Assembly (NCBI RefSeq): GCF_030253575.1
Contig: NC_080561.1
Coordinates: 38,239,564-38,303,563, forward strand
DNA: 64,000 nt
Direction of reading: 5' to 3'
Source of the DNA: Rhododendron vialii
Lineage: Eukaryota > Streptophyta > Magnoliopsida > Ericales > Ericaceae
Each line of letters opens with the position of its first letter. Position 1 is the stretch's first letter. The position numbers were made by a program, and so were the translations under genes. Below, one piece after another: positions 12,601 to 23,780 of this stretch. The notes under the pieces are model-generated. The model saw only the letters and a list, made by a program, of their open reading frames with translations, did not search any database and was not told the origin of the DNA.

Positions 12601-15080
12601 TATTATCATCACTTATTGTTTGCTCTTCTTATCTGGGGCATCTGTTGGATACTGCTTGGAAATGTGCCATTATCAATCAACAGGTACCATCAGATGGGTT
12701 ATGATTGAAATCAATACTAATCCTTATGTGCTAACTGCTTGTTTTGTTTTGTTCGTTCGTTTGTTTTTTTGGTGGCGGGGGAGGTTCTTAAAGTATCGAC
12801 AGTTGACCAATTAAAAGAATTATCTGTAGAATCGATAGTGAACCTATTCTGAAATACTTCAATCACTGCTAAATTAATACAGAGTACATAAACCAATAGC
12901 CAATCAGAATATGTGTTGGATAGTAATCCAGTGCTGAGTCTCACTATATACATCAATCCAAACAACTGCGCATATGCACAGCTTGCTCTGAAAGGGGTTA
13001 CTAGAATCTTCAACTGGTATACCTTTTGGTATCATGAACATATCAGCTGGTGCAGATTTTATTTCTTTGAAATGTTGCTATAATGCCTTCGAAGTCCGGA
13101 TAATGAAATTGGTTCTATTCTGTGAAAAGATGGAGTCCAGAAGACAACTTGAAGCATTCTCAATTCAGCTTGTGACACTTGCAATTTGGAAGCAAGCTCT
13201 TCACATTTGCCACACGCAAGCTATTGAAGGAAGCCCAACTCAAGAGATGGCCAGATTGAGGGAGAGCCCTAACCAGGAACATGGGAGTCTTGATATTGCC
13301 AGCACTCATGGACCGCAGGAGTTATGCTCTCAGATTGAGAGGGAATTTCTTAATGAAGTTGGGAATGCTGAGGAACTTGCCAAGCTTATTGAGCCTGGTA
13401 TGTCTTTTAAGTCTTTATGTTATTGATTGATTGAAAGGCTTCTTTACCTTTTTCAATTTTCATTATTCATTATTCATGTAAAAATCAGTGCGTGCATGCA
13501 TGCTTGTATCCTTCTAAATCAAACAGTACTGTTTTTGCTCTAATCATTCTTTGTAACTCCATTAGCTGATGTCCTATCTTTCTTGTCTGTGTTCTATACT
13601 TGTATTTGTGATGAACTTGCAATTTTCTAAACGTTTTGTTTCGGAAGCACAAAATAGCATCAGAGGATAACTTATGTACGTACTTTCTTTCGCTTCTGGT
13701 TGAAGTGCTGCATCCCAAACCTAAATGTGCTATTTGTTTGAGCTTGAATATCAGAATATTGGGTGATTATTTTTCTCTGGGAAAGGTGGGGCTGTATTTC
13801 CATTTCCTTCTAACAGCAGATATTTGAGTGTCTCCTGGATCTCTATTCATTTGCATGGGTTGGAAATGTGAATCTGTTGTATGTCAGCATGTAAGAGCTT
13901 GCTCTCATGGTTCGGTTGGGTAGCGAACGGGATACTTATACGAGTCCTTTTTCTCATTATTTCAGGAAATACGGAGATGCCAGATGCCATGGAGACCATA
14001 TATCAGTCTGCCCTTGCTTTGGGTAGACATGGCGCTGTAAGTATTTGTTTTATATCTTGGACTACCAATGGTATGCATTTCCAAACCATTTGCAGGAGTA
14101 AGCCCAGTGGACTGGTAGACAAGAATAAGATAGCTTACAACCATTCATTATTATCTATGTTAGAACTATAATGAACTCTAGCTGTAATTCTTTGGATTGA
14201 TCAGAGATAATCAGGCCAAACATTTTATCCTTAATGTCCCGGGTGACTAGCTCGAAACGAGAAGACTTTTTATTTTTATTTTTTGTTAAGTTTGCTTTGT
14301 TTGTTTGGTTTCCTTCAGACACAGAACTTCTTGTTTTGAAATTTGAATATGACCAAAGCTTTCATGGCAATCATGAAATCCTGACTTCACAGTTCTACCT
14401 TGAGATCACTTTGGAATCTACTTACTGGGCTGCGAGGCCCATTTTTGAAAAGGGAAAATCAAAGGTGAAAAAATTGTCTATTGTTGATCCTTTTTGATTT
14501 GAACTAATTATAGCTTTTAACTTTTGTCAGATTGATTTTTTGGTGACCATCTGTGCCATGGTCATATAGGATCAATGTTTATTTTCTTGTTGATATTTAC
14601 TTGAATACTTGTAATGAGCTGAGACACAATCTTCAAATGCATGTAAATTCATAGAGTTCTTCTGGATAATTAAGCATTTAGTAACTGATTTTGTCATGTG
14701 TAAATATCAGCTCTTGGCTTGTGTTAACACTTCCAGTTCTTTTCCCCTTCTACCTTCTGCATTTAAAACTGCAGTATTCTGCGAAATCTTTCTAACTGGG
14801 GTAATAACATCAGGTGTCATTACTCGTTTGTGTTTGGCAGGTTGACGAGTACATGGGCGATACAGAAAATGCAGCTGTTCGCTATTCAAAAGCGGTGCAC
14901 TTGTTAGTTTTCCTCCTCGTCGAAGCACCATCCCTCATTCTTAACCCTCCTTTCTCTCTCACAAATTCTGACCGGCATAGACTGCGAAATTACATTGATG
15001 TCCTCAATAATAGGCAAAGTCATTCAAGGTCTCAAAGGATGGCTCTGCTTCAAGGTGAGGATCAACAATGCCCGCCTTAA
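6061..15080 (+). CDS. ATG1: Autophagy-related Ser/Thr protein kinase ATG1 (ATG1b/c type), 13 exons
   Basis: Catalytic subunit of the ATG1-ATG13 complex that starts autophagosome formation in the cytosol. Exons: 6061-6300, 8020-8140, 8237-8295, 9467-9531, 9912-10005, 10086-10166, 10386-10494, 11248-11320, 11415-11782, 11880-12244, 13130-13397, 13966-14036, 14841-15080. Each junction has GT-AG borders and the phases fit; the total is 2154 bp, 717 aa plus stop, close to known plant ATG1b/c. The kinase domain spans about residues 11-271: glycine loop GSGSFSVVW (20-28), Lys42, Glu60, HRD 134-136, DFG 157-159, APE 181-183, so it should be active. The middle is Ser/Pro-rich. EYVIV near 414-418 fits an ATG8-interacting motif. 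The C-terminal part (about 480-717), including [20 protein letters not shown], matches the conserved helical (MIT-like) region that binds ATG13 in the family. The ATG is the first in a long open frame after a C-rich leader. Exon borders are my reading, not transcript-based. Confidence 0.95.
6324..6545 (-). mobile_element. tRNA-derived SINE (Au-like) in ATG1 intron 1
   Basis: Read on the minus strand, it starts GGGGTTGGCCTGGTGGTCC (A-box-like) and has CTCAGGTTCGAAACC (B box) about 55 nt on. It ends GCGCGTAAGTTGGCCCGG followed by ACAC, and then an A-rich tail (a T run at 6322-6331 on the plus strand). The GCGCGTAAGTTGGCCCGGAC tail resembles the 3' end of plant Au SINEs as I remember them. An internal 20-bp block (GTAAGTTGGCCC) is duplicated. 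It lies in intron 1, antisense to ATG1. Confidence 0.7.
9612..9655 (+). repeat. (CT)n microsatellite in ATG1 intron 4
   Basis: A perfect CT dinucleotide run of about 44 bp in the intron between the DFG-encoding exon and the APE-encoding exon. It is likely length-variable between individuals. Confidence 0.95.
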
Positions 15081-15450
15081 TGCATGTGTGTTCACCTTTC
15101 ATCACCAAATCCCGATGGTTGCCCCTGTTTACAATGTATAATTATTTGTTTGTACAGCTATTCTTTTGGGTGACCGGGAGATGTTGTAGTTCACCGTCAT
15201 ATGGGATAGGATGATGTTGTAGGACTATATGTTAGTTTCCTCATTTATGTAATTTTTAGATTGGTAAAATGTTCAATTTTTTCACCTTAGTGTGATCTTT
15301 CTTTGAGATGACTGTTGCCGTGAAAAGGTTCATTTTGTGACTGACGCTGATAGACTATTATGGATGGATCTACCTATATGGCTATGGCAATAGAGAGTTG
15401 AGTAGTTGAATATACATTGTGGTGTTGCAAGGATCAAGGAAAAAGAACTA
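15081..15450 (+). other. ATG1 3' flank
   Basis: AT-rich sequence directly after the ATG1 stop, probably the 3' UTR and end of the gene. No other feature is seen. The left end of the receptor-kinase duplication begins at about 15451. Confidence 0.5.
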
Positions 15451-16548
15451 TGAACTTCAGTCTTTCTTGAGGTAGGATAGTTATGTTTGGCTATCTATTG
15501 AAATATATGGAACATTAAGGGAGCATAAAATTGACGACAGCATCAACTTGGAAATAGGAGGGTAGACTAGTAATTGCCAAAGATTCATCTCTTGTCAGAG
15601 CAAATATTCATGACGACACCTTGAGGCTTGTCTTAGTGACGGATGCCCCCTCACGTATGAGTAGCTATGAACCCCTATGGTTTTTATGAGCTCTTCACTG
15701 ACACAGTGACACCTCAATCGACAATTGTATGTATAAACACGTAATGAAATAAGTCAAAAGTGACTTACATCTAAAAATTCTCTCATTGAGATAACAAAAA
15801 GTTTTAAAATTTTATCAACCCTCACTTTTTTGAATTAAAATGACTTCTTCTTTTTTTACCCATTGGAAAAGCCCTTTTTGATAAAAAAAGGGCAAACTTT
15901 TTGGGTAACGTTTTTTTTTCTCCTACTTTTGGGTAAAAAAATTGAGAATTGAGTTTTTATTATTTACACTATTATTACAAAGTCAAGAGTAAATTTGTCA
16001 ATATAAGCCACTTTTGTTATCACGTGTTTGGTCGAACAATTGTTGATTGGGTGTTGGTAAAATGAACATTTGATTACAAGGGTGTATAATCATTCCTCAT
16101 ATGTGAGAGATATCTATCATTAAGACAAATCTCAGGGGTGTCACTGAAATTTACCCAATTTGTAGTGCAGGTTGGTCAAGATAAATAGGCTCAGAATTTT
16201 TAATGTAGGTACATGACTAGCATGACAACCAATCAGGACACCCATATTTTTATTTTATTTTAATAATCCTCAGGACACCCATATTGACTTCTTTTTTGTG
16301 GTTAACAGAAGTTATATATGCACTGAGCTTCTCATAAGGGTTCTCGTACATATTAATATGCAGGCTTTTAATCTCGACCGTCGGATCTCATACAAGGTGG
16401 CCGAGGTTAGAAATTCACGTTAAGAACGTGCGGGATTCCTTGTTAAGAACGTGCGGGATTCCTTATAAGAAGGGGGCTCATAACTTCAAATACAAATACC
16501 AACACATGATCCTAAACTAAAATGTGCTTCATAACAATCTATTGAACC

Positions 16549-18326
16549 ATGAGGAACCCAATTGATCTTATTCTCATCTTCTCCTTGTTTACACTTGCAA
16601 CTTCACAGAATCGGAATTATTTAGAAAGAGGGTCATCTCTCTCTGTGGAAGAAGATGAAGATGATTCAGCCCTCATCACCTCACCAGACAGTTCATTCAC
16701 TTGTGGTTTCTACAGGGTTGGAACCAACGCTTATGGTTTTGGGATTTGGTTCACTAACTCGAGAGACAGAACCATTGTTTGGATGGCTAACCGGGATAAG
16801 CCGGTTAATGGGCGGGGCTCGAGAATTTCTCTGAGGGGAGATGGAGCCATGGTCGTAACTGATGTCGATGGCTCGGTTGCTTGGGAGACGGAGACGAATA
16901 CTAGCTCTACTGCTGCTCAAAGGGCTGAGCTTCTTAATTCAGGTAACAACTAAATTTTGCAATAATTTTTTCATAACATGGTGTCGATGCCAATTTACGC
17001 GCACCTCGACTCAACTCAAGTGCCAGCCCTTAAGTCGATTTTACTAATCAAACAATACTTTCTCAAGCAACCATTGTTGACAATGGCCCCTAAGTTGAAG
17101 ATTACTTGTTCATTTTGGCTTCTTCTCCGATCCTTTGCCTTAAAATAGGTATGCTTGTAAAGCTTCAAAAGTGCAGCAAAAATGTAGTCTGAGGGATTTG
17201 TAAGGATTGGGTGGGTATGCAACGGGATTGGGGTGAGTGATCGTAAACCCTCCATAATACAAATCAGCTACCCATGGAGTAGGCAATTTGCCAAACTACG
17301 TAAAAGTTGTTTCTGTTTTGGGTGCGCGCGGGTGTCTCTCTATTGTCAATCTACTTTTCTTTTTTCAAAAAAAAAAAAAAAAGAATCCTCTTTTGATCAA
17401 GGATTTTGATATTCACGCTTCACTTTTTACTGATGAAGCTTTCTTTTATTCATGAAATTACTTGTAACTTCACGTTAAAAATGGAGCGCCATCATTAAAA
17501 AGCAAAAATCAGTTTCCTTTAGTAAATAAGGACATACATGTAAAGTTACTTTATTTACCCATATATATACAGGGCACTGCATTCACGCAAGTTGCGGACC
17601 ACACCATTTCTCCCTTTTTCCGATTGAATTTTGATGATCCGAGCCGTTCAATGTGTTCAGAACATGATTTTAAGGGTACCCGCGAGAAATCGGGAAAAAA
17701 ATGACTGGAAAGGGCTTGATTTGAGCAGTTTTTATTTGAACCGTTCAATAAAAAATAAACAAAAACAGCTCGGATGAAGCCCTTCCCGGTCTTTTTTTAT
17801 TCTGATTTCTCGCGAGTACCCTTAAAATTATGTTCTGAACACATTGAACGGCTCGGATCATCGAAATTCGATCGGGAAAGGCAAAGTCCGCAACTTGCTT
17901 GAATGCGGGCGCCCGCATTAGAAGTGCCCTGTATATATATATATATAGAATCCCCTTCTTATGAGGGATCCCCTACTTAGCTTAAGTGCGGACCTCATAG
18001 ATCCCAATTGAATTTTGATGATCCGAACCGCTCAATGTGATCAGAACGTGATTTTAAGGGTTACAGCGAGAAATCGTCAAAAAAAATGGTCGGGAAGGGG
18101 TTCATCCGAACAGTTTTTTATTGAACGGTTCAAACAAAAACTGCTCAAATCAAGCCCTTTTCGGTCATTTTTTTTTTACCGATTTCTTGCAAGTACCCTC
18201 AAAATCACATTCTGATCACATTGAGTGGCTCGGATCATCGAAATTCAATCGGTAAATGAGAGAAATGAGGAGGTCCGCACTTAAGGAGCCTATTTAAGGT
18301 CCTCATAGGAAACTCATTGTATATTT

Positions 18327-18364
<38 letters not shown>

Positions 18365-20439
18365 AAGTTATTTCTTGACTGATTGAATTTCCTGGCTCCC
18401 CCCTTGCAGGAAACCTTGTTTTGAGAGACCCAAGTGGTAAAATCCTGTGGCAAAGCTTTGATTTCCCAACTGATACTCTATTGCCTCATCAAACCTTTAC
18501 CAAGAGCAAGAAACTGATATCTTCACTAAGAAATGGAACTTATGCTTCTGGGTACTTTAGTCTGTACTTTGACAGTGACAATGTGTTGAGGTTGGTCTAC
18601 GATGGACCCGATATATCGAGCTTGTATTGGCCTAATCCTGATTTCTCTATCTATGCAAATGGAAGAACAAACTATAACAGTAGCAGATTTGCATTTCTAG
18701 ATGATATGGGTAGGTTTTTTTCAAGTGATCAGTTGCAATTCAATGCTACTGACATGGGTTTTGGGATTAAAAGGCGGCTAACGCTGGATTATGATGGGAA
18801 TTTAAGGCTTTATAGCTTGAACCATTTGACGGGATCATGGGTAGTGTCATGGATGGCTCTCGGCCAACAATGTCTTGTTCATGGTTTATGTGGTAGGAAT
18901 GGTATTTGTGCATATGACCGCCGAGGGGCAAAGTGCACATGCACTCCTGGTTATGAGGTGATCGATCCGAGTGACTGGAATCAGGGTTGCAAGCCCAAGT
19001 TCAATCTTTCGTGTTCGAATCCTCAGCCGGTGAAATTTGTGGAGCTTTTGTATTCGGATTACTATGGGTTTGATCTTAATACTACTACAATTTCATTTGA
19101 TGCATGCAAAGAAATCTGTTTGATGGATTGTAGATGTGAAGCATTTAACTATAGGCTCCTAGGTGAGGGGGTTTGTTTCCTAAAAAGTGCCCTCTTCAAC
19201 GGCTTCCACACTCCCAATTCTCCCAGCAGGATTTACCTAAAAATGCCTGTTAATGTGGAAACATCTGAATACACAGTACCGAATGGCTCCAACCTCGTAT
19301 GCAAATCCGGTGACATTGAAGTTTTGCTTGGTACTGCTTCCATGTACAATATCGTTCTAAAGAGGGTAAGATGGGCTTATTTGTACTCCTTTGCTTCAGC
19401 CATAGGTGCAATCGAAATCCTCCTTTTTGTAATAGGTTGGCTTCTTTTCAGAAAGCACGAGTTGCCAGGTACAGTTGAAGATGGATACCGAATGCTATCC
19501 AGTCAATTCAGAAGGTTCAGTTACGGTGAACTGAAAAAAGCAACAAAAAAATTCAAACAAGAACTGGGAAGAGGAGGTTCGGGAGCTGTTTACAAGGGTG
19601 TTTTGGAAGATGAAAGAGAGGTGGCAGTGAAAAGATTGGGAGATGCATCTCAAGGGGAACAAGAGTTCTGGGCAGAAGTGAGCACAATAGGAAAAATCAG
19701 TCACATGAATCTAGTGAGAATGTGGGGGTTCTGCTTGGAAGGGAGACACCGGCTCTTAGTCTACGAGTACTTAGAAAACAGTTCACTTGACAAGCACTTG
19801 TTTTCCAGCAGTTGTCTTGGATGGAAAGAGAGGTTTAAAGTTGCCATAGGGACGGCTAAGGCTTTGGCCTACCTTCACGATGAGTGTTTGGAATGGGTAA
19901 TCCATTGTGATGTCAAGCCTGAAAATATACTTCTGGACACGGAGTTCGAACCAAAGGTTGCCGATTTCGGTCTAGCAAAGCTGAATCAGAGAGGCCAGCC
20001 TAATTCTGAGTTTTCACATATCCGAGGCACCAAAGGTTATATGGCTCCTGAGTGGGCTTCAAACCTACCAATTACTGCAAAAGTCGATGTTTACAGCTAT
20101 GGGGTGATGATCTTGGAAATGGTGAGGGGAATTCGGCTTTCCAATTGGGTTTTAGTAGAGGGTGAAGGTGAGGAGCAAGAAGCCGAGCTTACTAGGTTTG
20201 TTAGGACAGCAAAAGGGAAGAGTCAAGGTGAGGGAGAAGAGTACTCTTGGGTGGAGGATATGGTCGATCCGAGATTGGCCGGGCAGTTTAGCAGGAAACA
20301 AGCGGCGACATTGGTTAGCACCGGTCTTTCTTGTATCGAGGAAGATCGAAACAAACGACCAACAATGGCTTCGGTGGTGCAAGTCCTAACAGAATGTGAC
20401 GACGAGTCTATTAAGATTTCTGCTCCTGTGAGGCTGTAA
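16549..20439 (+). CDS. G-type lectin S-receptor-like Ser/Thr kinase (ZmPK1-like), copy 1
   Basis: Membrane receptor kinase, 807 aa, two exons: 16549-16942 and 18410-20439 (GT-AG, phase 1). A signal peptide is at about 1-19 (LILIFSLFTLATS). A B-type mannose-lectin domain covers about 40-160, split by the intron, and an S-locus-like region follows. An EGF-like Cys cluster spans about 285-330 (CLVHGLCGRNGIC...CTCTPGYE). A PAN domain with CKEICLMDCRC is at about 340-410. A single membrane segment is at about 455-479. The kinase domain covers about 511-790: LGRGGSGAVYKG, VAVKRL, HCDVKPEN, DFGLAKL, GTKGYMAPEW. Cys replaces Arg before the catalytic Asp (HCD), so it is a non-RD kinase, a class often linked to immune signalling. 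The ligand is unknown. The 807-aa length is normal for the family. It is the upstream member of a tandem pair. Confidence 0.93.
16980..17040 (-). mobile_element. SINE tail fragment
   Basis: GTGTCGATGCCAATTTACGC and GCACCTCGAC match (plus-strand view) the 3' end of the SINE at 6324-6545. Only the tail is present. It is joined directly to the dispersed repeat that follows. Confidence 0.4.
17040..17345 (+). repeat. Dispersed repeat family R, copy A (RLK copy 1 intron)
   Basis: About 300 bp that recurs at 38160-38440 in the same orientation and, reversed, at about 25230-25360 in the intron of the second kinase. Shared blocks include CATTGTTGACAATGGCCCC, GATTACTTGTTCATTTTGGC and AAACCCTCCATAATACAAAT. 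No terminal repeats or coding domain were recognised, so the class is unknown. Confidence 0.8.
17561..17947. mobile_element. Foldback (hairpin) element 1 in RLK copy 1 intron
   Basis: The two halves are long inverted repeats of each other. The left end ATATATATACAGGGCACT pairs with the right end AGTGCCCTGTATATATAT. Inside, GATGATCCGAGCCGTTCAA on the left mirrors TTGAACGGCTCGGATCATC on the right. It is about 387 bp and non-coding. It is a MITE-like element that would fold into one hairpin when transcribed as part of the intron. Confidence 0.85.
17981..18285. mobile_element. Foldback element 2 in RLK copy 1 intron, related to element 1
   Basis: CTTAAGTGCGGACCTC at 17981 mirrors GAGGTCCGCACTTAAG at 18269-18285. 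The inner arms (GATGATCCGAACCGCTCAA versus GAGTGGCTCGGATCATC) are clearly related to element 1 by sequence. The two elements lie about 30 bp apart. A compound (AT)n(GT)n microsatellite follows at about 18330-18362. Confidence 0.85.
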
Positions 20440-20720
20440 TTGCAGTTGTACTGTCAAAGCAAGTACAGAAATACAAGATGAGTAGAGTTTGATAATGCTT
20501 GTTATTCAATGGTTGTGGTAGCGACTTTACTGGCCAGCAACAAAGTTACACGGTTGTTTCCTCATGTAAATTAAGGGTGAATTTTTTTCAATTTCTCCCA
20601 TAGACCTTTGACCCAACGGCATTAAGTGAGTGCACTTAGGTGCAAAGAGAAATGATGTCACGAGTTCAACTCATCTTCCAATGTGGTAATCTAACTATTC
20701 TGATAATACTGACTTTCACC

Positions 20721-21991
20721 GATAAAATTAAGAAAAAACGATAAATTCCTTTTCTGCGGCAAACAAATAAATTCCAGGCACCAAAAGCTGATACACGAAA
20801 CTCAACCCAATTTCTTTCTCTTTCTCATCATATTGCCACACTTAGAGCTTACAATTACAAAGCAATATATAGGCATAATAATATTTCCTCTATTCCGACA
20901 TTTTAATCCTTAACCGTTTTAAGTGATTAGGTGAACTAGGGAGGGAGTAGGAGGAAAAACTGGCAACCATTTAATTGCATGTCCTCTAGAAAAAGAAATT
21001 GAGTTTTTGATACGTACAGAAGAACCAGCAATATGGGAAGGAGAAAAATAACGTTTAACACTTCTGACGATTTTAGGTACTATTTTCCGACAAAAAACTT
21101 CTGTTTTAGACACAATCAATGATACATTAATGAAAGCAAGTTCTTGGCAATTCACTTTTCTAATATGGTATCAGAGTCGTAAGATATCTGCCCTGAGGGA
21201 TACTTGATCTCAGCAGCCGGTCTACGCTTCGTCCTCGTCCGTTGGGCACTCATAGTTATATGTAACTGGCTTGCTCTTTCAAATTTCACCCTGAATCTCT
21301 AACCTCCTGGCTGCTCTTAGCTCCTCTTTTCTCCTTACTTCTCCTGGTTTTCTTCATGGCTCCTGGCTGCTCCTGGTTTCTTTTTTAAAACTCAAGTTGG
21401 TAGACGTACTTGAGTTTGATGGGGGATGTTAGCATATATTAGAAAATATTATGTTACCATATAATCTAGGCTTTATTATGCTTCCTATTTAGTCTAGCAT
21501 TTATTCATGTTTTCTAGTTAGTCAGTTGGTTTAGGTTTCTTAGTCACCGAGTCTTATATCCTATATATATAAAAGCATGTTAGGGTTATATCTTAAACAC
21601 AATTAATGAAATATTAATGAAATCAAGGTTTTTGACATTCCAATTTTCTAATATGATATCAGAGCTTCTAACAAAACAGAGGGCCATAGGCATGCAAGCT
21701 GCCTCATGGTCTTATGCTCAAGGCTGGTCATGAAAGCATGCATGGTACAGTAAGGGATACAAATACGATACGCCACAAATACACTGATACATAAACACTT
21801 GACAAAAATAGAATACGAATTATATATGTTCAAGATACGTTAGGAATTAAGAACTAGTCTAGAGAAATAAGATGCGAATTTAGAACTGGTCTAAAGAATT
21901 AATTAGATGCGAATTAATACTGTCAAGATACAAATTCTCTTGATAGGAGGAATTTTTTGGTGCAAATAGGATATTACTGATGTGGTACCTG
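20721..21991. other. Spacer between the two receptor-kinase units
   Basis: No gene. It contains the TRIM-like element at 21090-21653. The stretch 21750-21850 has repeated ATACG/ATACA motifs (GATACAAATACGATACGCC) that recall the element at 36545-37144. The remainder is AT-rich and unremarkable. Confidence 0.6.
21090..21653 (+). mobile_element. TRIM-like Copia-type LTR element
   Basis: The right LTR at 21427-21653 starts TGTTAGCATATATTAG and ends TTTTCTAATA. The partial left LTR (about 21090-21165) ends with the same TTTTCTAATA after a related sequence (TTAGACACAATCAATG). After the left LTR comes TGGTATCAGAG (21166), the initiator-Met-tRNA primer site typical of Copia elements. Before the right LTR comes the polypurine tract GATGGGGGA. 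The interior is only about 260 bp, with no gag or pol, which is the definition of a TRIM. Oddly, the right LTR is itself followed by a second primer-like site (TGATATCAGAGC), as in tandem LTR-interior arrays. Confidence 0.7.
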
Positions 21992-22963
21992 TGAACTAGT
22001 CTTTCTTGAGGTAGGATAGTTATGTTTGGCTATCTATTGAAATATATAGAACATTAAAGGCGCATAAAATAAGAATGCTTTGAGCTAGAAAGAATGCTTT
22101 GAAATTACGTAAACGCATTATGTTTTGAAAATTGGAAATAGGAGGGTAGAGTAGTAATCGCCAAAGATTCATCTCTTGTCAAAGCAAACATTCATGACAA
22201 CCACCTTGAGATTGTCTTGATGATGGATACCACCTCACAAATGAGGAGTAGCTATGAACCCCAGTGGTTTTTATGTGCGCTTCAAAGACACTCCAATCAA
22301 CAATTGTATGTACAAACACTTGATGAAATGAGTCAAAAGTGACTTACATCTAAAAGTTCTCATTTTAATAACAAAAAGTACTAAAAATTTATCAACCCTC
22401 ACTTATTTTGAATTAAAATGACTTTTTTTTTTTACCCATTGGAGAACTGTTTTGATTTTAAAAAAAAAAGGAAAAACTTTTTCGATAATTTTTTTTTACT
22501 ACTCGAAAGAACCTCTTTTTAGTCAGAAAGGACAAATTTACTACTTTTGAGTAAAAAAAATTGAGAATTGAGAGCTTTTTATGATTTACACTGTTATTAC
22601 AAAGAGTGAATTTTTTAATATAAGCCACTTTTGACTTATATTATCACGTGTTTGGTCGAACATCTTTTGGTTGGGTATTGGTGAAATGAACATTCAAAAC
22701 CACAAGGGTGTATAATCATTCCTCATATGTGAGAGACATATCTATCATTAAGGCAAATCTCAAGGGTGTTGGTGAAGTTTACCCAATTTTTAGTGCACGT
22801 TGGTCAAGATTAAATAGGCTCAGAATTTTTAATGCTACATGCATGACTAGAATGACAACCAATCACGACACCCATATTGACCCTGACTTTTTATGGGCAG
22901 GTTCTTCTCATACAAAATTTGACACAAATTTTGTGATGGATTCATTTTGAAATCCCACACAAA

Positions 22964-23195
22964 TGATCAGAGTCGTTCAATATGTTTAAAATGTATTTTT
23001 AAGAGTTTCCGTAGAAAGTCAACTCGTTCGGATATCTGTAGGTGCGTGATTAGTTCATTCAATTGATTCCTATCAAATTTTACAAGATAAAACTCAATAA
23101 ACCGATGAAGCACTTACCGAAATCGGAATGAGTTTACTTTTTACGGAAACTCTTAAAAATATATTTTAAACAAATTGAACGTACTCAATAAATTG
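22964..23195. mobile_element. Foldback element in the upstream region of RLK copy 2
   Basis: TTTAAAATGTATTTTTAAG and AGTTTCCGTA on the left mirror TACGGAAACTCTTAAAAATA and TATTTTAAAC on the right. GTCGTTCAATATG and CAAATTGAACG form the outer arms. The arm sequence resembles that of the intron foldbacks of copy 1 (CCGTTCAATGTG), so all three may be one family. It is absent from the upstream region of copy 1. Confidence 0.65.
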
Positions 23196-23780
23196 AGATT
23201 AATGGATGCCTGTTTTTTCAAATGTATGGATTGCATGTAGAGTAATTTAACTACTCCCGTTACAATTGCTTTTCCAAAAAAAAAAAAAGAAAAAAAAAGA
23301 ACTTTTCAAAGTTGAAGTCAAACAAAATGTATATCCACTCGACCCTGTCACAAGACAGTTGAATGGGTTAGAGGGTGTTCCGGTTTTGTAAAAAAAAAAA
23401 ATTTTGAAAAAAAAGGTAATTTCAAGCTCAAAAATCATGTATTTACACAAATAATTTTTCTATCAATATGGATCTTGTTTGATAGATCTCATTAAGATCT
23501 TTTAAACGGTGCAAAAAAAATTGAAAAAATACTTTTCATTTTCATTATATTTGAATTTGAAATTACCTCCGTTTGAAAAAAAGTTAACTTTTTAAAAAGT
23601 GGAACACCTTCTTAACGTACTCTGTGATCCATTGAAAAAGGGAACGAGGAAGAAGAGTGGTATATCTATAAGTTCAACCAAAATGTGCTTCTCGGAAATT
23701 GTGGAGGACTTCTACTCGGAATGACTATTACAAATACTTGATCCTAAACTAAAATGTGCTTCATACCAATCTATTGAACC

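Larger units (their letters stand above)
15451..20720 (+). repeat. Tandem duplication, unit 1 (receptor-kinase gene plus flanks)
   Basis: Sequence from the TGAACTTCAGTCTTTCTTGA block (15451) to the block around 20700 (CTAACTATTCTGATAAT) recurs at 21992-27950. Homology covers about 700 bp of upstream DNA, the whole gene, and about 280 bp after the stop. The promoter-proximal parts and the introns are broken up by copy-specific insertions. Unit 1 also has an exact 23-bp tandem repeat at 16419-16464 (GTTAAGAACGTGCGGGATTC plus CTT, twice), not found in unit 2. Confidence 0.9.

Noticed and set aside
13034-13129. N-terminal extension of ATG1 exon 11 (ORF 13034-13426)
   Set aside because: The acceptor just before 13130 joins NEK to [10 protein letters not shown] in the right phase and matches family spacing; upstream residues look intronic.
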